A stretch of DNA of 64,000 nucleotides, taken from positions 22,829,430-22,893,429 of the forward strand of contig NC_087172.1 of the NCBI RefSeq assembly GCF_035594125.1. Reading direction: 5' to 3'. Made by a program: the position numbers and the translations under genes. The notes under the pieces were generated by a model. It was not told where the DNA came from, searched no databases, and saw only the letters and a list, made by a program, of their open reading frames with translations. Each line of letters opens with the position of its first letter. Position 1 is the stretch's first letter. The stretch is from Scylla paramamosain (Eukaryota > Arthropoda > Malacostraca > Decapoda > Portunidae). Shown here piece after piece: positions 1 to 13,095 of this stretch.

Positions 1-3000
1 TTAAAACACATGTTTTTAATAATGTTATTCTGCTTCTCCGTAAAAGAAGTTTTTGCATGCGTTTTAGCGTTTTGGTTTGTAAGGAGGTCAAAAAACACTT
101 CATGGCAATTTCTTGGTAAAAGTTAATTTTATTCCCATGTAATGTGATTGCCCTGTTTTTTTTTCTGATTTATTGCCTAACACGCTCAAAAACACTCAAA
201 AGACACTTCTAGTAATGTCATTTTTTTCCAAGATAGTTTCGCGTGGTATTTGGGATTTTGCTAAGAATGTGAAAAACACTCAAAATATACGCATTTGGTA
301 AGGTTGTTGTTTCTCAATTAATATTCTTATTCATGAGTTTCATCATTTTGGTATCTAAGAAACTTCTTTATATACACGAGTTTTTGCATTTTTTGCCATG
401 TGGTTCTTGTGAACCACAAGTTCTTTTGCTCAAAAATAATAAGACACTCATTATACACGTTTCTCGTAATGTCTTTTTGTTTTACAATAGGGAATGCTTT
501 GCATCCATTTTCGCGTGTTTTGTAGGTAACAAGCTCAAAAACACTCAAAATGTACCTTTTTGGTAATATTATTTTATTTCTTCTTATTGGTTGGTTTGCA
601 TCCGTTTTAGCGTTTTTCTACGTAAAACACCGAAAAGACACTTTTTCAATAATTTTGTTTTAGATTCCCAAATAGAGTGACTTGCATGTTATTTACCGTT
701 AGGGTGCCTAACAAGCTGAAAAACACTCATAAGACAGTGTTCTGGCAAAGACGTTTAATTTCCCCATATAGGTTGCATGCACTTTAGGGTTTGGTACATA
801 ACAGTACGAAAAAAAAGCTCACAAACATAAGGTTCTTTGCATGTATTTAAGCGTTTTTATAGATAACATTATCAAAAACACTCAAAATACATGTTTTTGG
901 TAATGTTATTCTGTTACTCCATAAAGCTTTTTTTTCCATGCGTTTTAGCGGTTTGGTATGTATGGAGCTCAAAAACACATATTGGCAAGTTCTTGGTAAA
1001 AGTTGGTTTTATTCCCATGTAATATGATTGCCCTGCTTTTTAGTACTTAATTGCCTAACACGCTCAAAAACAATTAAAATACACTTCTGATGATGTCATT
1101 TTTTTCCCTCATAAAGGTAGTTTCTTATGCTATTTTGGGTATTGCTAACTAGGAATATGAAAAACACTCAAAATACAGGCATTTGCTAAGGTTGTTCTGT
1201 TTCTCAATTAAGATTGTTATTCATGAGTTTCAGCATTTTGGTATCTAAGAAACTTCTTTATATACACGAGTTTTTGCGATTTTCTACGTAAAACACTGAG
1301 AAGATACATTTTCAGTAATTTTGTTTTGGATTCCCATATAGAGTGAGTTCCTTATTATTTATCGTTTTGGTGCCTAACATGCTGAAAAACACTCAAAAGA
1401 CAGATTTCTGGTAAGCTCGTTTAATTTCCTCATATAGGAGGCTTTGCATGCACTTTAGGGTTTGGTACATAACAGTCCGAAAGAAAAGCTAAAATTAACT
1501 TTTTTGATAATATTCTTTTGTTCATATAATTTTCCTGAATTTTTCCAGAATTTTGGCATCTCGGTACCTATGAAGATGAAAAAAAAATTCCTATTTTTTG
1601 TTTTTATTTTCTAAATAGTGTTATTTGTGGGTTTTAGTTTTTTGGTACTTAAGGAACTTAAAAAAACACTCATAATACACGTTTCTCGTAATGTCCTTTT
1701 GTTTCCCAAACATAGTGTTCTTTGCATGTATTTAAGCGTTTTTATAGATAACATGATAAAAATCACCCAAATTACATGTTTTTGGTAATGTTATTCTGTT
1801 TCTCCATAAATTTGTTTTGCATGAGTTTTAGCGGTTTGGTATATAAGGAGCTCAAAAACATTTAAAGGCAAGTTCTTAGTAAAAATTGGTTTTATTCCAA
1901 TGAAAAGTGATTGCCCTGCTTTTTAGTGCTTTATTGCCTATCACGCTCAAAAACACTCAAAAGACATTTTTCTGGAAATGTCATGTTTTCCCACATAAAT
2001 CTGGTTTCGCATGAAATTTGGGTTTTTGGTAACTAAGAATATGAAAAACACTCAAAATACACGAATTTGGTAAGGTTGTTCTGCTTCTCAATTAAGAGTG
2101 TTATTCATGAGTTTCAGCATTTTGGTATCTAGGAAACTCCTCCATATACACGAGTTTTTGCGTTTTTTGCCTTGCTGTTTTTTTGAACTATAATACACTC
2201 ATTATACACTTTTCTAGCAATGTCCCTTTGTTTCCCAATATAGAGTGCTTTGTATCAATTTTAGCGTTTTTTTGTAGGTAACAAGCTCAAAAACACTCAA
2301 AATATACCTTTTTGGTAAAGTTTTTTTTTCTATTTCTTGATATTGGTTGGTTTGCATCCATTTTAGCGTTTTTCTACGTAAAACACTGGGAACACACGTT
2401 TTCAGTAATTTTGTTTTGGATTCCCATATAAAGTGAGTTCCTTATTATTTATCATTTGCTTTACATGCTGAAAAACACTCAAAAGACAGATTTCTGGTAA
2501 GGTAGTTTAATTTCCTTATATAGGAGGCTTTGCATGCAGTTTAGGGTTTGGTACATAACAGTAGGAAAAAAACAGCTAAAATCAACTTTTTTGATAATAT
2601 TCTCTTATCATATAATTGCCTTGAATTTTCCCAGAATTTTGGCATTTCGTACCTATGAAGATGAATAACAAAAAAAAAAATCCTATTTTTTATTTTTTTT
2701 TATTTATTTTTTTTTCTAAATAAAGAGTGGGTTTTAGGTTTTTGGTACTTAAACTTAAAAACACTCATAATATACGCTTCTCGTAATGTCCTTTTGTTTC
2801 CCAAACATAAGGTTCTTTGCATGTATTTAAGCGTTTTTATAGGTAACATGATCAAAAATACTCAAAATACATGTTTTTGGTAGTTTTATTCTGTTTCACC
2901 ATAAAGTGTAATTTGCATGCGTTTTAGTGTTTTGGTATATAAGGAGCTCAAAAAGACTTAAAGGCAAGTTCTTATTTAAAATTGGTTTTATTCAAATGTA

Positions 3001-5782
3001 ATGCGATTGCCCTGCTTTTTAGTGCTTTATTGCCTATCAGGCTCAAAAACACTCAAAAGACTTTTTTCTGGTAATGTCATTTTTTTCTCACATAAAGCTG
3101 GTTTCGCATGCAATTTGAGGTTTTGGTAACTAAGTATGTGAAAAGCTCTCAAAATACACGCATTTAGTAAGGTTGTTCTGTTTCTCAATTAGGAATGTTA
3201 TTCATGAGTTTCAGCATTTTGGTATCTAGGAAACTTCTCCATATCCTCAAGTTTTTGCGTTTTTTGCCTTTTGGTTCTTTTGAACTAGAAAACACTCATT
3301 ATACACTTTTCTTGCAATGTCCTTTTATTTCCTAATATAGAGTGCTTTGCATCAATTTTCGCGTTTTTTGTAGGTAACAAGCTTAAAAACACTCAAAATA
3401 TACCTTTTTGGTAATGTTTTTCTATTTTTTTTTTTTTTAATTGGTTGGTTTCCATCCGTTTATCGTTTTTTCTACGTAAGACACTGAGAAGACACGTTTT
3501 CAGTAGTTTTGTTTGGATTCCCATATAGAGTGAGTTCCTCATTCATTTATCGTTTTGGTGCCTAACATTCTGAAAAACACTCAAAAGACAGATTTCTTTT
3601 AAGGTCGTTTAATTTCCTCATATAGGAGGCTTTGCATGCACTTTAGGGTTTGGTATATAACAGTCCGAAAAAAAAGCTAAAGTTAACTTTTTTGATAATT
3701 TTCTTTTATCATATAATAGCCCGGAATTTTCCCAGAATTTTGGCATCTCGGTACCTATGAAGATGAATAACAAAAAAAAAAATCCTATTTTTTTATTTTT
3801 ATTTATATATTTTTCTAAATAATGAGTGTTATTTGTGGGTTTTAGCTTTTTGGTACTTAAGGAACTAAAAAAAACACTCATAATACATATTTCTCGTAAT
3901 GTCCTTTCGTTTCCCAAACATAAGGTTCTTTGCATGTATTTAAGCGTTTTTATAGATAACATGATCAAAAACACTCAAAATACATATTTTTGGTAATGTT
4001 ATTCTGTTTCTCCATAAAAGGTGTTTTGCATGCGTTTTAGCGTTTTGGTATGTAATGAGCTCAAAAACATTTAAAGGCAAGTTCTTGGTAAAAGTTGGTT
4101 TTATTCCCATGTAATGTGATTGCCCTGCTTTTTAGTGGTTTATTGCCTAACACGCTCAAAAACACTCGAAAGACATTTTCTGGTAATATTTTTTTCCCAC
4201 ATAAAGCTAGTTTCGCATGAAATTTGGGGTTTTGGTAACTAAGAATGTGAAAAACACTCAAAATACAGGCATTTAGTAAGGTTGTTCTGTTTCTTATTTA
4301 AAAGGGTTATTCATGAGATTCAGCATTTTGGTATGTAAGAAACTTCTTTATGTACACGAGTTTTTGAGTTTTTTGCCTTGTGGTTCTTGTGAAACTATAA
4401 AACACTCATTATACACGTTTCTCGTAATGTCCTTTTCTTTCCTAATATAGAGTGCGTTTCATCCATTTTCGCATTTTTTTGTATGTGACAAGCTCAAAAA
4501 CACATCAAAATATATCTTTTTGGTAATGTTATTCTATTTCTTCATATTGGTTGGTTTGCATCCGTTTTAGCTTTTTTCTACGTAAATCACTGAAAAGACA
4601 CGTTTTCAATAATATTGTTCAAATTGCTGAAAAAAACAAACACTCAAAAGACAGGTTTCTGGTAAAGTCGAGTAATTTCTCCATATAGGTGGCTTTGCAT
4701 GCAGTTCAGGGTTTGGTACATAACTCCGGAAGAAAGCTAAAATTATTTTTTTATAATGAATTTCTTTTACAAAATTTCCCTGAATTTTTCCAGAATTTTG
4801 GTACCTATGAAGATGAATAACAATTTTTTTTTTCTCTCTATAAAGTGTTATTTGTGTGTTTTAGCTTTTTAGTACTTAAGGAACTTAAAAACACTCATAA
4901 TACACGATTTTCTTAATGTCCTTTTCTTATAGGAACATAGGGTTCTTTACATGTATTTAAGCGTTTTTATAAGTAACATGATCAAAAACACTCAAAATAC
5001 ATATTTTTGGTAGTTATTCTGTTTCTCCATAAAGGGTGTTTTACATGCGTTTTAGCGTTTTGGTATGTAAGGAGTTAAAAAAAACACTTAAAGGCAAGTT
5101 CTTCGTAAAAGTTGGTTTTATTCCCAAGTTATGTGATTTTTCTGGTTTTTAGTGCTTTGTTGCATATCACGCTCAAAAACACTTAAAAGACGTTTTTCTG
5201 ATAATGTCATTTAAGCGTTTTTATTGGTAACATGATCAAAAACACTAAAAACACATGTCTTTGGTAATGTTATTCTGTTTCACCATAAAGTGTATTTTGC
5301 ATGCGTTTTAGTGTTTTGGTATATAAGGAGCTCAAAAAGACTTAAAGGCAAGTTCTTATTAAAAATTGGTTTTATTCCAATGTAATGTGATTGCCCCCCT
5401 TTTTAGTGCTTTATTGCCTAACACGCTCAAAAACACTCAAAAGACATTTTTTTTCTGGTAATGTCATTTTTTTCCCACATTAAGCTGGTTTTGCATGCAA
5501 TTTGGGGTTTTGGTAACTAAGAATGTGAAAAGCACTCAAAATACACACATTTAGTAAGATTGTTCTGTTTCTCAATTAAGAGTGTTGTTCATGAGTTTCA
5601 GCATTTTGGTATCTATGAAATTTCTTCATATACACTAGTTTTTGCATTTTTTGCCTTGTGGTTCTTTTGAACTATAAAACACTCATTATACACTTTTCTT
5701 GCAATGTCCTTTTCTTTCCCATTATAGAGTGCTTTGCATCAATTTTCGTGTTTTTTATAGGTAACAAGCTCAAAAACACTCA
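1..5782 (+). repeat. Complex satellite array, left arm, forward orientation
   Basis: Diverged ~97-bp monomers, most starting with AAAAACACTCAAAA-like sequence, follow each other in the fixed order A-K. HOR starts (monomer A) are visible near 874, 1758, 2854, 3967, 4984 and 5238. Intervals are therefore about 884, 1096, 1113, 1017 and 254 bp. The short intervals come from monomer deletions: D joins directly to G near 1270 (E and F lost), and C joins K near 5207 (D-J lost). The array stops inside the start of monomer F at about 5782. AT-rich, no coding potential. Orientation is named '+' by convention here. Confidence 0.93.
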
Positions 5783-6401
<619 letters not shown>

Positions 6402-6812
6402 GTACAGTCCATGTAATGAAAAGGAACTAATCATGATTAAACAAAGAACTCTATGTTCTCCTTTATGAAAGAGTGAGAAATTAATATATTATAAATATGG
6501 GAGGTATATATATTACAGTCCCTGTATTGAAGGGGAACTCATCATGATTGAATGGATAACTATGTTCTCTTTTATGAAAGAGTGAGAAATTCATATATTA
6601 TAAATATGGGAGGTATATATATTACAGTCCCTGTATTGAAGGGGAAATCATCATGATTGAATGGATAACTATGTTCTCTTTTATGAAAGAGTGAGAAATT
6701 CATATATTATAAATATGGGAGGTATATATATTACAGTCCCTGTATTGAAGGGAAACTCATCATGATTAAATGGATACCTATGTTCTCTTTTATGAAAGAG
6801 TGAGAAATTAAT
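6402..6812. repeat. 109-bp minisatellite, about 3.8 copies
   Basis: Copies start near 6402, 6512, 6621 and 6730, a spacing of 110, 109 and 109 bp. Each carries ACAGTCC..GTA.TGAA, CATCATGATT, a TTATGAAAGAGTGAGAAATT segment and GGGAGGTATATAT. Copies 2 and 3 are nearly identical, copy 1 is more diverged, and the last is truncated after GTGAGAAATTA. Unrelated to the main satellite. Confidence 0.95.
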
Positions 6813-7477
6813 TATGAGCAAAACAAAGTTTACTATGGAGGTTGTTGTTTCGTTTTGAGGGGCCTGGCTCAGTCTGACCATAACCCTATTCAATCGCTAA
6901 TATCTCCAGAACTATGTGGCTGATCGTAACAAAATTAGCATCATATGATAGCACACCTCTATCAATTTTATATGATATAGCTTTCATCTCTTCTATTGGG
7001 TGAAGTTAACTTACTAAAAGTAGAAGGGTGTCAGAAATGGGATTTCTCAAAAACTACTCAACCAGTTTTAATGAAACTTAAGAGGTGTCATGTTATAATT
7101 TTAATAAAATTCCTTACGTCAACTTTGAAGTAGCACTGTACATGCACAAAGTCAAAATTACAACTTTTTAAGTAATTAACTGATCAAGCTCAAATTTTTG
7201 TTGGTAATAAGAGTAATACAAGTTATAATGAAAAATCATATGAAATTTGCAATACTACTGTGCATATGCAAAATACAATACAAAACTTTTTGTAAAGTGA
7301 CCATCAGTTTTCTGCAATTTTCACCAATTTTCTTTTGCCTCAATGAGAGCGGATAGATACCACTGAACACAAAATGAAATTTCCTATCAAGTGGTATATA
7401 GCACAACCACTGGGCTCTTGCAGAGTTTTGAGCTAGAGTGATTTGAATATTAGGCAAGTGTGGGGTGCCTGAAGTTG

Positions 7478-7478
<1 letters not shown>
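6813..7478. other. Intergenic, no feature recognised
   Basis: AT-rich, apparently low-copy sequence. I saw no convincing coding frame, RNA fold or transposon motif. Confidence 0.5.

Positions 7479-7516
<38 letters not shown>
7479..7516. repeat. (CT)19 microsatellite
   Basis: Perfect CT dinucleotide run of about 38 bp. Confidence 0.95.
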
Positions 7517-7517
<1 letters not shown>

Positions 7518-7599
7518 TGAAATACCCCTTCCACTGATGCATTACTGACATCTTTGCTCGTTAATTGCCTTCCAAGGCATTTTACTGGTATATTATAAC

Positions 7600-7690
7600 T
7601 TTTCTTCATTAAATTGTGTAACATTTGCTGTCTTAGATATCATTTTCTATCTGTACAACATCACCTCTCCTCTAGTAAACCTCATCTTTA
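7600..7690 (+). mobile_element. Fragment of non-LTR retrotransposon endonuclease (N-terminal edge)
   Basis: The frame reads CNICCLRYHFLSVQHHLSSS then KPHLYL and a stop. It aligns with the start of the endonuclease fragment at 7851 (CNIHSLRSSFQFLEHNLSS, KPYLLFLTET). The two stretches share DNA such as TTTCTTCATTAA and CTCTCCTCTA. It is a short separate remnant of the same family, about 250 bp upstream of the longer copy. Dead. The N-terminal motif of apurinic-type endonucleases is an inference from the pattern, not a database match. Confidence 0.5.
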
Positions 7691-7850
7691 TTTATGATAT
7701 GCATGTACAGTATTATGAATAAAATAATAAAAAAATAATTAGGTAAAAACCAACTTAAAATTTACTTGATGGGTCCTGTTGATGATGCTCATCAAGGCTA
7801 GTGTCTTCTGGTATCAACCCTAAGTCTCTTGAGACCCCCCCCCTCAACTT

Positions 7851-8335
7851 TTTCTTCATTAATTTCTGCAACATTCACAGTCTTAGATCTAGTTTTCAAT
7901 TTCTAGAACACAATCTCTCCTCTACTAAACCTTATCTTCTTTTCCTCACTGAAACATAGGTGTCTGAGGCAACTTACAATAGCCCCTTTTCTGTTCCCTC
8001 CTACTTTCTTTATTCTCATTTTCAATCCAAAGCTGAATGTTGCGTTTATGTGCGCAATGACTTAACCTGCTGTTGTGCCCACACTCTTGAATATTCCGAG
8101 TTTTTCACCATCTGGCTACTATTACAGAGTCAGACCTTGGAACTCCCTGCCTGCCTCTGTATTTCCACCTTCCTATGACTTGAACTCTTTCAAGAGTGAG
8201 GTTTCAAGACACTTAACTTGTATTTTTGACTAACATTTTTGACTGTTTGGGGACTGGCACCTCAGTGGCTGTTTTTTTTTTTTTTTTGCTGGAATTTTTG
8301 TTTCCCTTGGCCTGTGCCACTCCTACATGAAGGGG
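7851..8335 (+). mobile_element. Non-LTR retrotransposon with large internal deletion (endonuclease start fused to C-terminus and 3' UTR)
   Basis: The first part (7870-8120) reads as an apurinic-type endonuclease start: CNIHSLRSS, KPYLLFLTET, a stop, then VSEATYNSPFSVPSYFLYS and CCVYVRNDLTC. At about 8121-8135 the sequence jumps to the element's extreme C-terminus, WNSLPASVFPPSYDLNSFKS, then EVSRHLTCIFD and TAA at 8231. A T-rich 3' UTR follows. The same C-terminus and 3' UTR occur at about 12857-13060 in the longer relative, so the whole reverse transcriptase is missing here. The endonuclease would nick target DNA in an intact element; this copy is inactive. It belongs with the Jockey/I-like non-LTR elements by general pattern. 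Confidence 0.75.
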
Positions 8336-8354
8336 AAAAAAAGAAAAAAAAAGG

Positions 8355-8475
8355 GTGGTAGATGTGATCAGGGACTGAACCAGGAATGAACATACCAGAA
8401 TACCAAGCCTTAACTAACTGGACCATGAGGTACCTCACAGCTAATCTAGCTTTGGCTCATATTTGTGTCCTATCA
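8355..8475 (-). mobile_element. tRNA-derived SINE-like fragment, copy 1
   Basis: On the minus strand there is an A-box-like TGGTCCAGTTAGTTAAGG and, about 30 bp further on, a B-box-like GGTTCAGTCCC. These are the internal RNA polymerase III promoter elements of a tRNA-like head. A second diverged copy lies near 8835-8975 and shares the flanking TCTAGCTTTGGCTCAT-type sequence. The cloverleaf is too degraded to call a tRNA gene. A run of T follows on the minus strand. Confidence 0.5.
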
Positions 8476-8834
8476 CTGCATTACATGGCTCTTCCTTCTA
8501 GGTTAATTTCTGATGTTTCATTAATTTAATGTGGTACAATAAGTATCCAAACAATCCAAAGTGTGTGTCTGGGAAGTGTGGTTCTGGTCTTGCAAGGTTT
8601 ACCAGAGTATTCACTAGGAAGCCCCTGCTCGATTCATGTTTTCTCCCTTTTTTGGGTGGGACACTCATTTCCTGTTTGACGCAACAAAACAATGCCATCA
8701 TAAGTTCATACTAGGCTTTATTCTTTCCCCTATATGAAATCTTTTAAGACCATCCCACCACCATGTTGCCAATGTCATAGTTAAACAAAGAAATACATTT
8801 CCTATTACAAAATTAAAAATTATGAAAAAAAAAT

Positions 8835-8975
8835 GTATAAACATGGGAAGTGGATGTGACCAGGGATTGAAACCAGATCTGACAAGCTTAAAGGACAAGC
8901 CTTTAGCTGACATAATCATAAAGTACATCACATCTAGTTTAGCTTTAGCTCATGTTTTCACATCCTAGCTGAGGT
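8835..8975 (-). mobile_element. tRNA-derived SINE-like fragment, copy 2
   Basis: Shares GGATGTGACCAGGGATTGAA, ACAAGCCTT, CATCACATCTAG and TTTAGCTTTAGCTCATGTTT with copy 1, in the same orientation and about 480 bp away. Both promoter boxes are more diverged than in copy 1. Confidence 0.42.
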
Positions 8976-9949
8976 CTAAAAATGTGTACCAAGCATTTAT
9001 GTTCCTTTTTACATAAGCTACTGTTGTTATTTGTCGACAGTATATAATTTATTTAGAGCTGCCTGTTATTTATTTTTCCAGTTTTTAGAATAACATCTCA
9101 CAGGTATCAATAATTTTAACCCCCTGAGCAACAAGCAACACAGTGGTGTGCATTTCAGGGCTCTGATGGGTAATGAATGTATGTGCCTCATGATTTTCAA
9201 TCCTTAAATCAAAATGAAAGTGGGAGAGAGATATATTGAACATTACTTAGCAACATTTACAAAGCTGCTCCCTACCACTTGTAGTGACTTGCCATCTGGT
9301 ATTCTATACAAGGCAAGTATCATGGAAGGAGGTGATCTGCCCTCATCCTAATGAATGGCTAAGTGCAAATGCAAGCTAACCTCATCCACTCCCATTAAGT
9401 GCTGTTAAACAAGGAGTCACAGTGGAAGAACATTCCTTTTGATATGTGGGGAAAGCAGTGAGGGCAGGTGGGGCAAGTGAGCTGTAGCCAGTACTATATC
9501 CAGCATAATGAACACACCTTTACTTCCTGTTGAACTAAAATAATGAGTCAGACAAAAGTACCACTAGAATGGAGAAGGATAGGTGCTTCTTATGCTGTAA
9601 GTTTCATTATTCTAGAATCTGTACTAAATGAGATATAACTAGGAATAAGAGTTATTTTTCTCTAAAAACTCATTACAAGAAGAGGTTTCTGCACAAAAAA
9701 CCCGTTGCTTAGGGGCTAGCAGAAGTTTCTGCATACTGGTAGTCTAGCTGAGTAGGTAATGCTTGTTGAAAGGTGATTACAAAATAATTTTATTACTGTA
9801 ATATTTAGAGGCACTAGATCATTGATTATGGGGTATTATGAGTGAAAGAATTCACTGAAGACTGTCTCTGGTATAATTGGCACCCAATCACTAATTGCAC
9901 ATTATGAAGGGACACTGTAATCTCAGTGTCATCAAATTCTGTCCCCCTC

Positions 9950-9951
<2 letters not shown>
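8976..9951. other. Intergenic, no feature recognised
   Basis: Mixed-composition sequence without satellite, long coding frame, or recognisable RNA or transposon motif. Confidence 0.5.

Positions 9952-10010
<59 letters not shown>
9952..10010. repeat. (CA)n microsatellite, about 29 units
   Basis: Perfect CA run directly abutting the 5' end of the recognisable retrotransposon sequence at 10013. Confidence 0.97.
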
Positions 10011-10012
<2 letters not shown>

Positions 10013-10013
<1 letters not shown>

Positions 10014-11290
10014 GGGCAGCAGAATTCTTATAAAAGAAGGAATAATAACAGACAAACAATATGGCTCCAGGAAAAGAAAATCATGTGTAACAAATCTATT
10101 AAGCTTCAGCTCAAGAGTGATGACATCATGTAGGAAAGAGAAGCATTTGTGGACTGTATATAACTAGATCTGATAAAAAGCTTTTGACAAGGTTCCCCCA
10201 TGAAAGACTTATGTGGAAACTTGAAAATATTAAGAGACTACATGGGACAAGTATAAAGTGGATGGAAAATTACTTAAAATGATGAGAAATGAGAACAGTA
10301 GCTAATGATGAAAAGTTGGTTTGGAAAACAGTAAAGAGTGGTGTGCCACAAGGGTCAGTACTATCACCAATATGGTATTGTTCATTGTTTATATAAATGA
10401 TATTCTTGAAAAAATTGATAGCTACAACAGCCTATTTGCAGATAATGCTAAATTACAGAAAGAAATAAAAAGTTGCAAAGACTGTGAATATCTACAAAAT
10501 GACCAATAAAATTTGTGAATGGAGCAAAAAATGGGAAGTTAAATTCGATGTAAGCAAATGTCATATGATGGAGATGTGCAGAAGTGAATAGAAGACCACA
10601 TTGGACATACAAGGTAGAAAACAAATATATTAAAAGGATCCAGGAAGAAAAGGATCTAGGAGTAGTAAAGCCAGATAACTTCCAACCAGAGAAGCATATA
10701 GGTAGAATATGAGGAACATTTACAGATTACTATGAAACATAGTACAACTTCTCACCTCATGAACAAAAGTAAGATGAGAAAAATAATCCCTATGATAATA
10801 AGACCTAGATTGGAATATGCAGCAGTTGTGTAGTCTCTATGTAAGAAGCATGTAAACAAGCTAGGAAGAATACAAACAATAGGAACAAAAATGGTGGCAG
10901 AATTTGAGGAATTAAGCTATGAAGAAAGATTAGAAAAAATATACTTACCAATACTGGAACAAAGGAGAGAAAGAGATTTGATAACTATCTACAAGTTGGC
11001 AAACAAAATGGAAGTTGGTAATGACAAAACCATTACTAAAAGAGACAAGCAGTCATGACAGTAGAATGGGACACTCACATAAGTAGGGAAAAGAAGATGT
11101 CTGAACAACACAAAGAATAGTTTTCCACAAAGACACACTGAAGTTTGGAATGGACTAAAAGAAGATATGTATAGTTTTGGCAACAAGTGTACACAAACTA
11201 AAGGAAAAATTAGACATGTATAGGTATGGAGATGGGACCACTTGAGTGTAGCTCGGGCCCTGTATATTACACCTAGGTAAATACACAACA
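10013..11290 (+). pseudogene. Non-LTR retrotransposon reverse transcriptase, 3' part, decayed (Jockey/CR1-like)
   Basis: Scattered over several frames are recognisable blocks: a KAFDKVPHERL-like finger/palm segment near 10180; VKSGVPQGSVLSP near 10335-10370; FIVYINDILEKIDS; then FADN at 10434-10445, where the catalytic FADD has lost its second aspartate. KICEWSKKWEVKF follows near 10510, and thumb-like sequence after it. Many stops and frameshifts are present. The 3' end near 11245-11290 reads ARALYITPR and runs into CCTAGGTAAATAC. The element starts abruptly at the CA tract, so it is 5' truncated. An intact copy would reverse-transcribe its own RNA at a nicked target; this one cannot. Confidence 0.85.
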
Positions 11291-11464
11291 CAGTGCACAC
11301 CGTGCATGGCTACATGGACTTGTTTCTGACCATTATAGAGATGTTGTGTGATGTTTCAATAAGTGTGATGCCAAGAATGGAGTATTATCTGAACTAAATG
11401 TATACTATCTATGGTAAGAAATAGTGGTACAGATATTATAATAACTTTCTAATTAATTATTGAT
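11291..11464. other. Short spacer between two retrotransposon remnants
   Basis: AT-rich sequence with no recognised feature. Confidence 0.4.
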
Positions 11465-13080
11465 TTGAAAGGTTGCCTGATGGGATCCCTCCTATTGTTC
11501 TCCAAAACTGTGCCTCCGTGCTTGCACCTTGCCTAGTCAAACTCTTTCAACTCTGTCAACATCTACCTTTCCTTCTTGCTGGAAGTTTGCCTACATTCAG
11601 CCTGTTCCTAAAAAGGAAGACTGTTCTAATCCCTCAAACTACCATCCTATTGCTTTAATTTCCTGCCTATCTAAAGTTTTTGAATCAATCTTCCTCAAGA
11701 GGAAGATTCTTAAACATCTGTCACTTCACAACCTTCTATCTGATCACCGTATGGGTTCTGTCAAGGCCGCTCTACTGGTGATCTTCTGGGTTTCCTTACT
11801 GAGTCTCAGTCATCTCTTTTAGAGATTTTGGTGAACCTTTTGCTGTTGCCTTGGATATATCAAAAGCTTTTGATAGAGTGTGGCACAAAGCTTTGATTTC
11901 CAAACTACCTTCCTATGGCTTGTGTCCTTCTCTCTGTAACTTCATCTCAAGTTTCCTTTCTGACCATTCTGTTGCTGCTGTGGTAGATGGTCACTGTTTT
12001 TTCCTAAATCTATTAACAGTGGTGTTCCTCAGGATTCTGTCCTGGCACCCACTCTCTTCTTATTATTCATCAATGACCTTCTAAACCAAACTTCTTGTCC
12101 TATCCACTCCTACACTGATGATACCATCCAGCACTTCTCCACATCTTTTTATAGACATCCAACCCTTCAAGAAGTAAACATTTCACGCAGGGAAGCCACA
12201 GAACACCTGAGTTCTGATCTTTCTAAAATTTCTGATTGGGGCAGAGCAAACTTGGTATTGTTTGTTGTCTCAAAACTCAATTCCTCCATCCATCAACTCG
12301 ACACAACCTTCCAGACAACTATCCCCTCTTCTTCAGTGACACTCAACTGTCCCTCTTCTACACTGAACATCCTCGGTCTGTCCTTTACTTATAATCTGAA
12401 CTGGAAACTTCACATCTCATCTCTAGCTAAAAACAGCTTCTATGAAGTTAGGTGTTCTGAGACATCTCTGCCAGTTTTTCTCACCCACCCCCACACTGCT
12501 AACTCTGTACAAGGGCCTTATCCGTGCATGTATGGAGTATGCTTCACACGTCTGGGAGGTTCTACTATTACTGTTCTTCTAGACAGGGTGGAATCAAAAG
12601 CTTTTCGTCTCATCAACTCCTCTCTTCCAGCTGACTGTCTTCAGCCTCTGTTCATCGCTGCAATATTGCATCTCTAGCTATCTTCTACTGCAGTTTTCAA
12701 GCTAGCTGCTCTTCTGATCTTGCTAACTGCATGCCTCTCCTCCTCCTGCAGCCTTGCTGCATAAGACTTTCTTCATTCTCTCACCCCTATTCTGTCCACC
12801 TCTCTAATGCAAGAGTTAACTGGTATTCTCAATCATTCATCCCTTTCTCTGGTAAATTCTGGAACTTCCTACCTGCTTCTGTATTTCCACCTTCTTATGA
12901 CTTGAATTCCTTCAAGAGGGAGGAGGTTTCAAGACACTTATCCTTTAATTTTTGACTACCGGTTTGGACCCTTTTCTGGAACTAGCATCACAGTGGGCTT
13001 TTTTTTTATTGGATTTTTGTTGCCCATGGCCAGTGTCCCTCCTAGGTAAAAAAAAAAAAAGAAAAAAGAAAAAAGGGGGG
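11465..13080 (+). pseudogene. Non-LTR retrotransposon reverse transcriptase to 3' end, frameshifted
   Basis: Starts inside the fingers domain with PDGIPPIVLQNCASVLAPCL. It continues after frameshifts with FAYIQPVPKKEDCSNPSNYH, ALDISKAFDRVWHKALISKL, GVPQDSVLAPTLFLLFINDL and the catalytic box YTDD at 12111-12122. Then come a thumb-like region (LNILGLSFTYNLNWKLHISS) and a C-terminal tail WNFLPASVFPPSYDLNSFKR ending at TGA 12953. The 3' UTR runs to an A-rich stretch around 13048-13095. No APE endonuclease is present, so it is 5' truncated. Its tail and 3' UTR match the fragment at 8121-8335, so both are the same family. It is inactive because of several frameshifts. Confidence 0.88.
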
Positions 13081-13095
13081 AAGGGGGAAAAAAAA

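Noticed and set aside
1..5782. Many open frames of 60-120 codons in the satellite, on both strands, with recurring peptides such as MSVFELVTYK or KMNNKKKK
   Set aside because: They recur at the same place in each HOR unit, are rich in Lys/Phe/Ile from A/T runs, change frame between units and lack any domain. They are chance frames in satellite DNA.
8355..8440. Functional tRNA gene on the minus strand
   Set aside because: Boxes are recognisable but acceptor and T stems do not pair well; better explained as a SINE.
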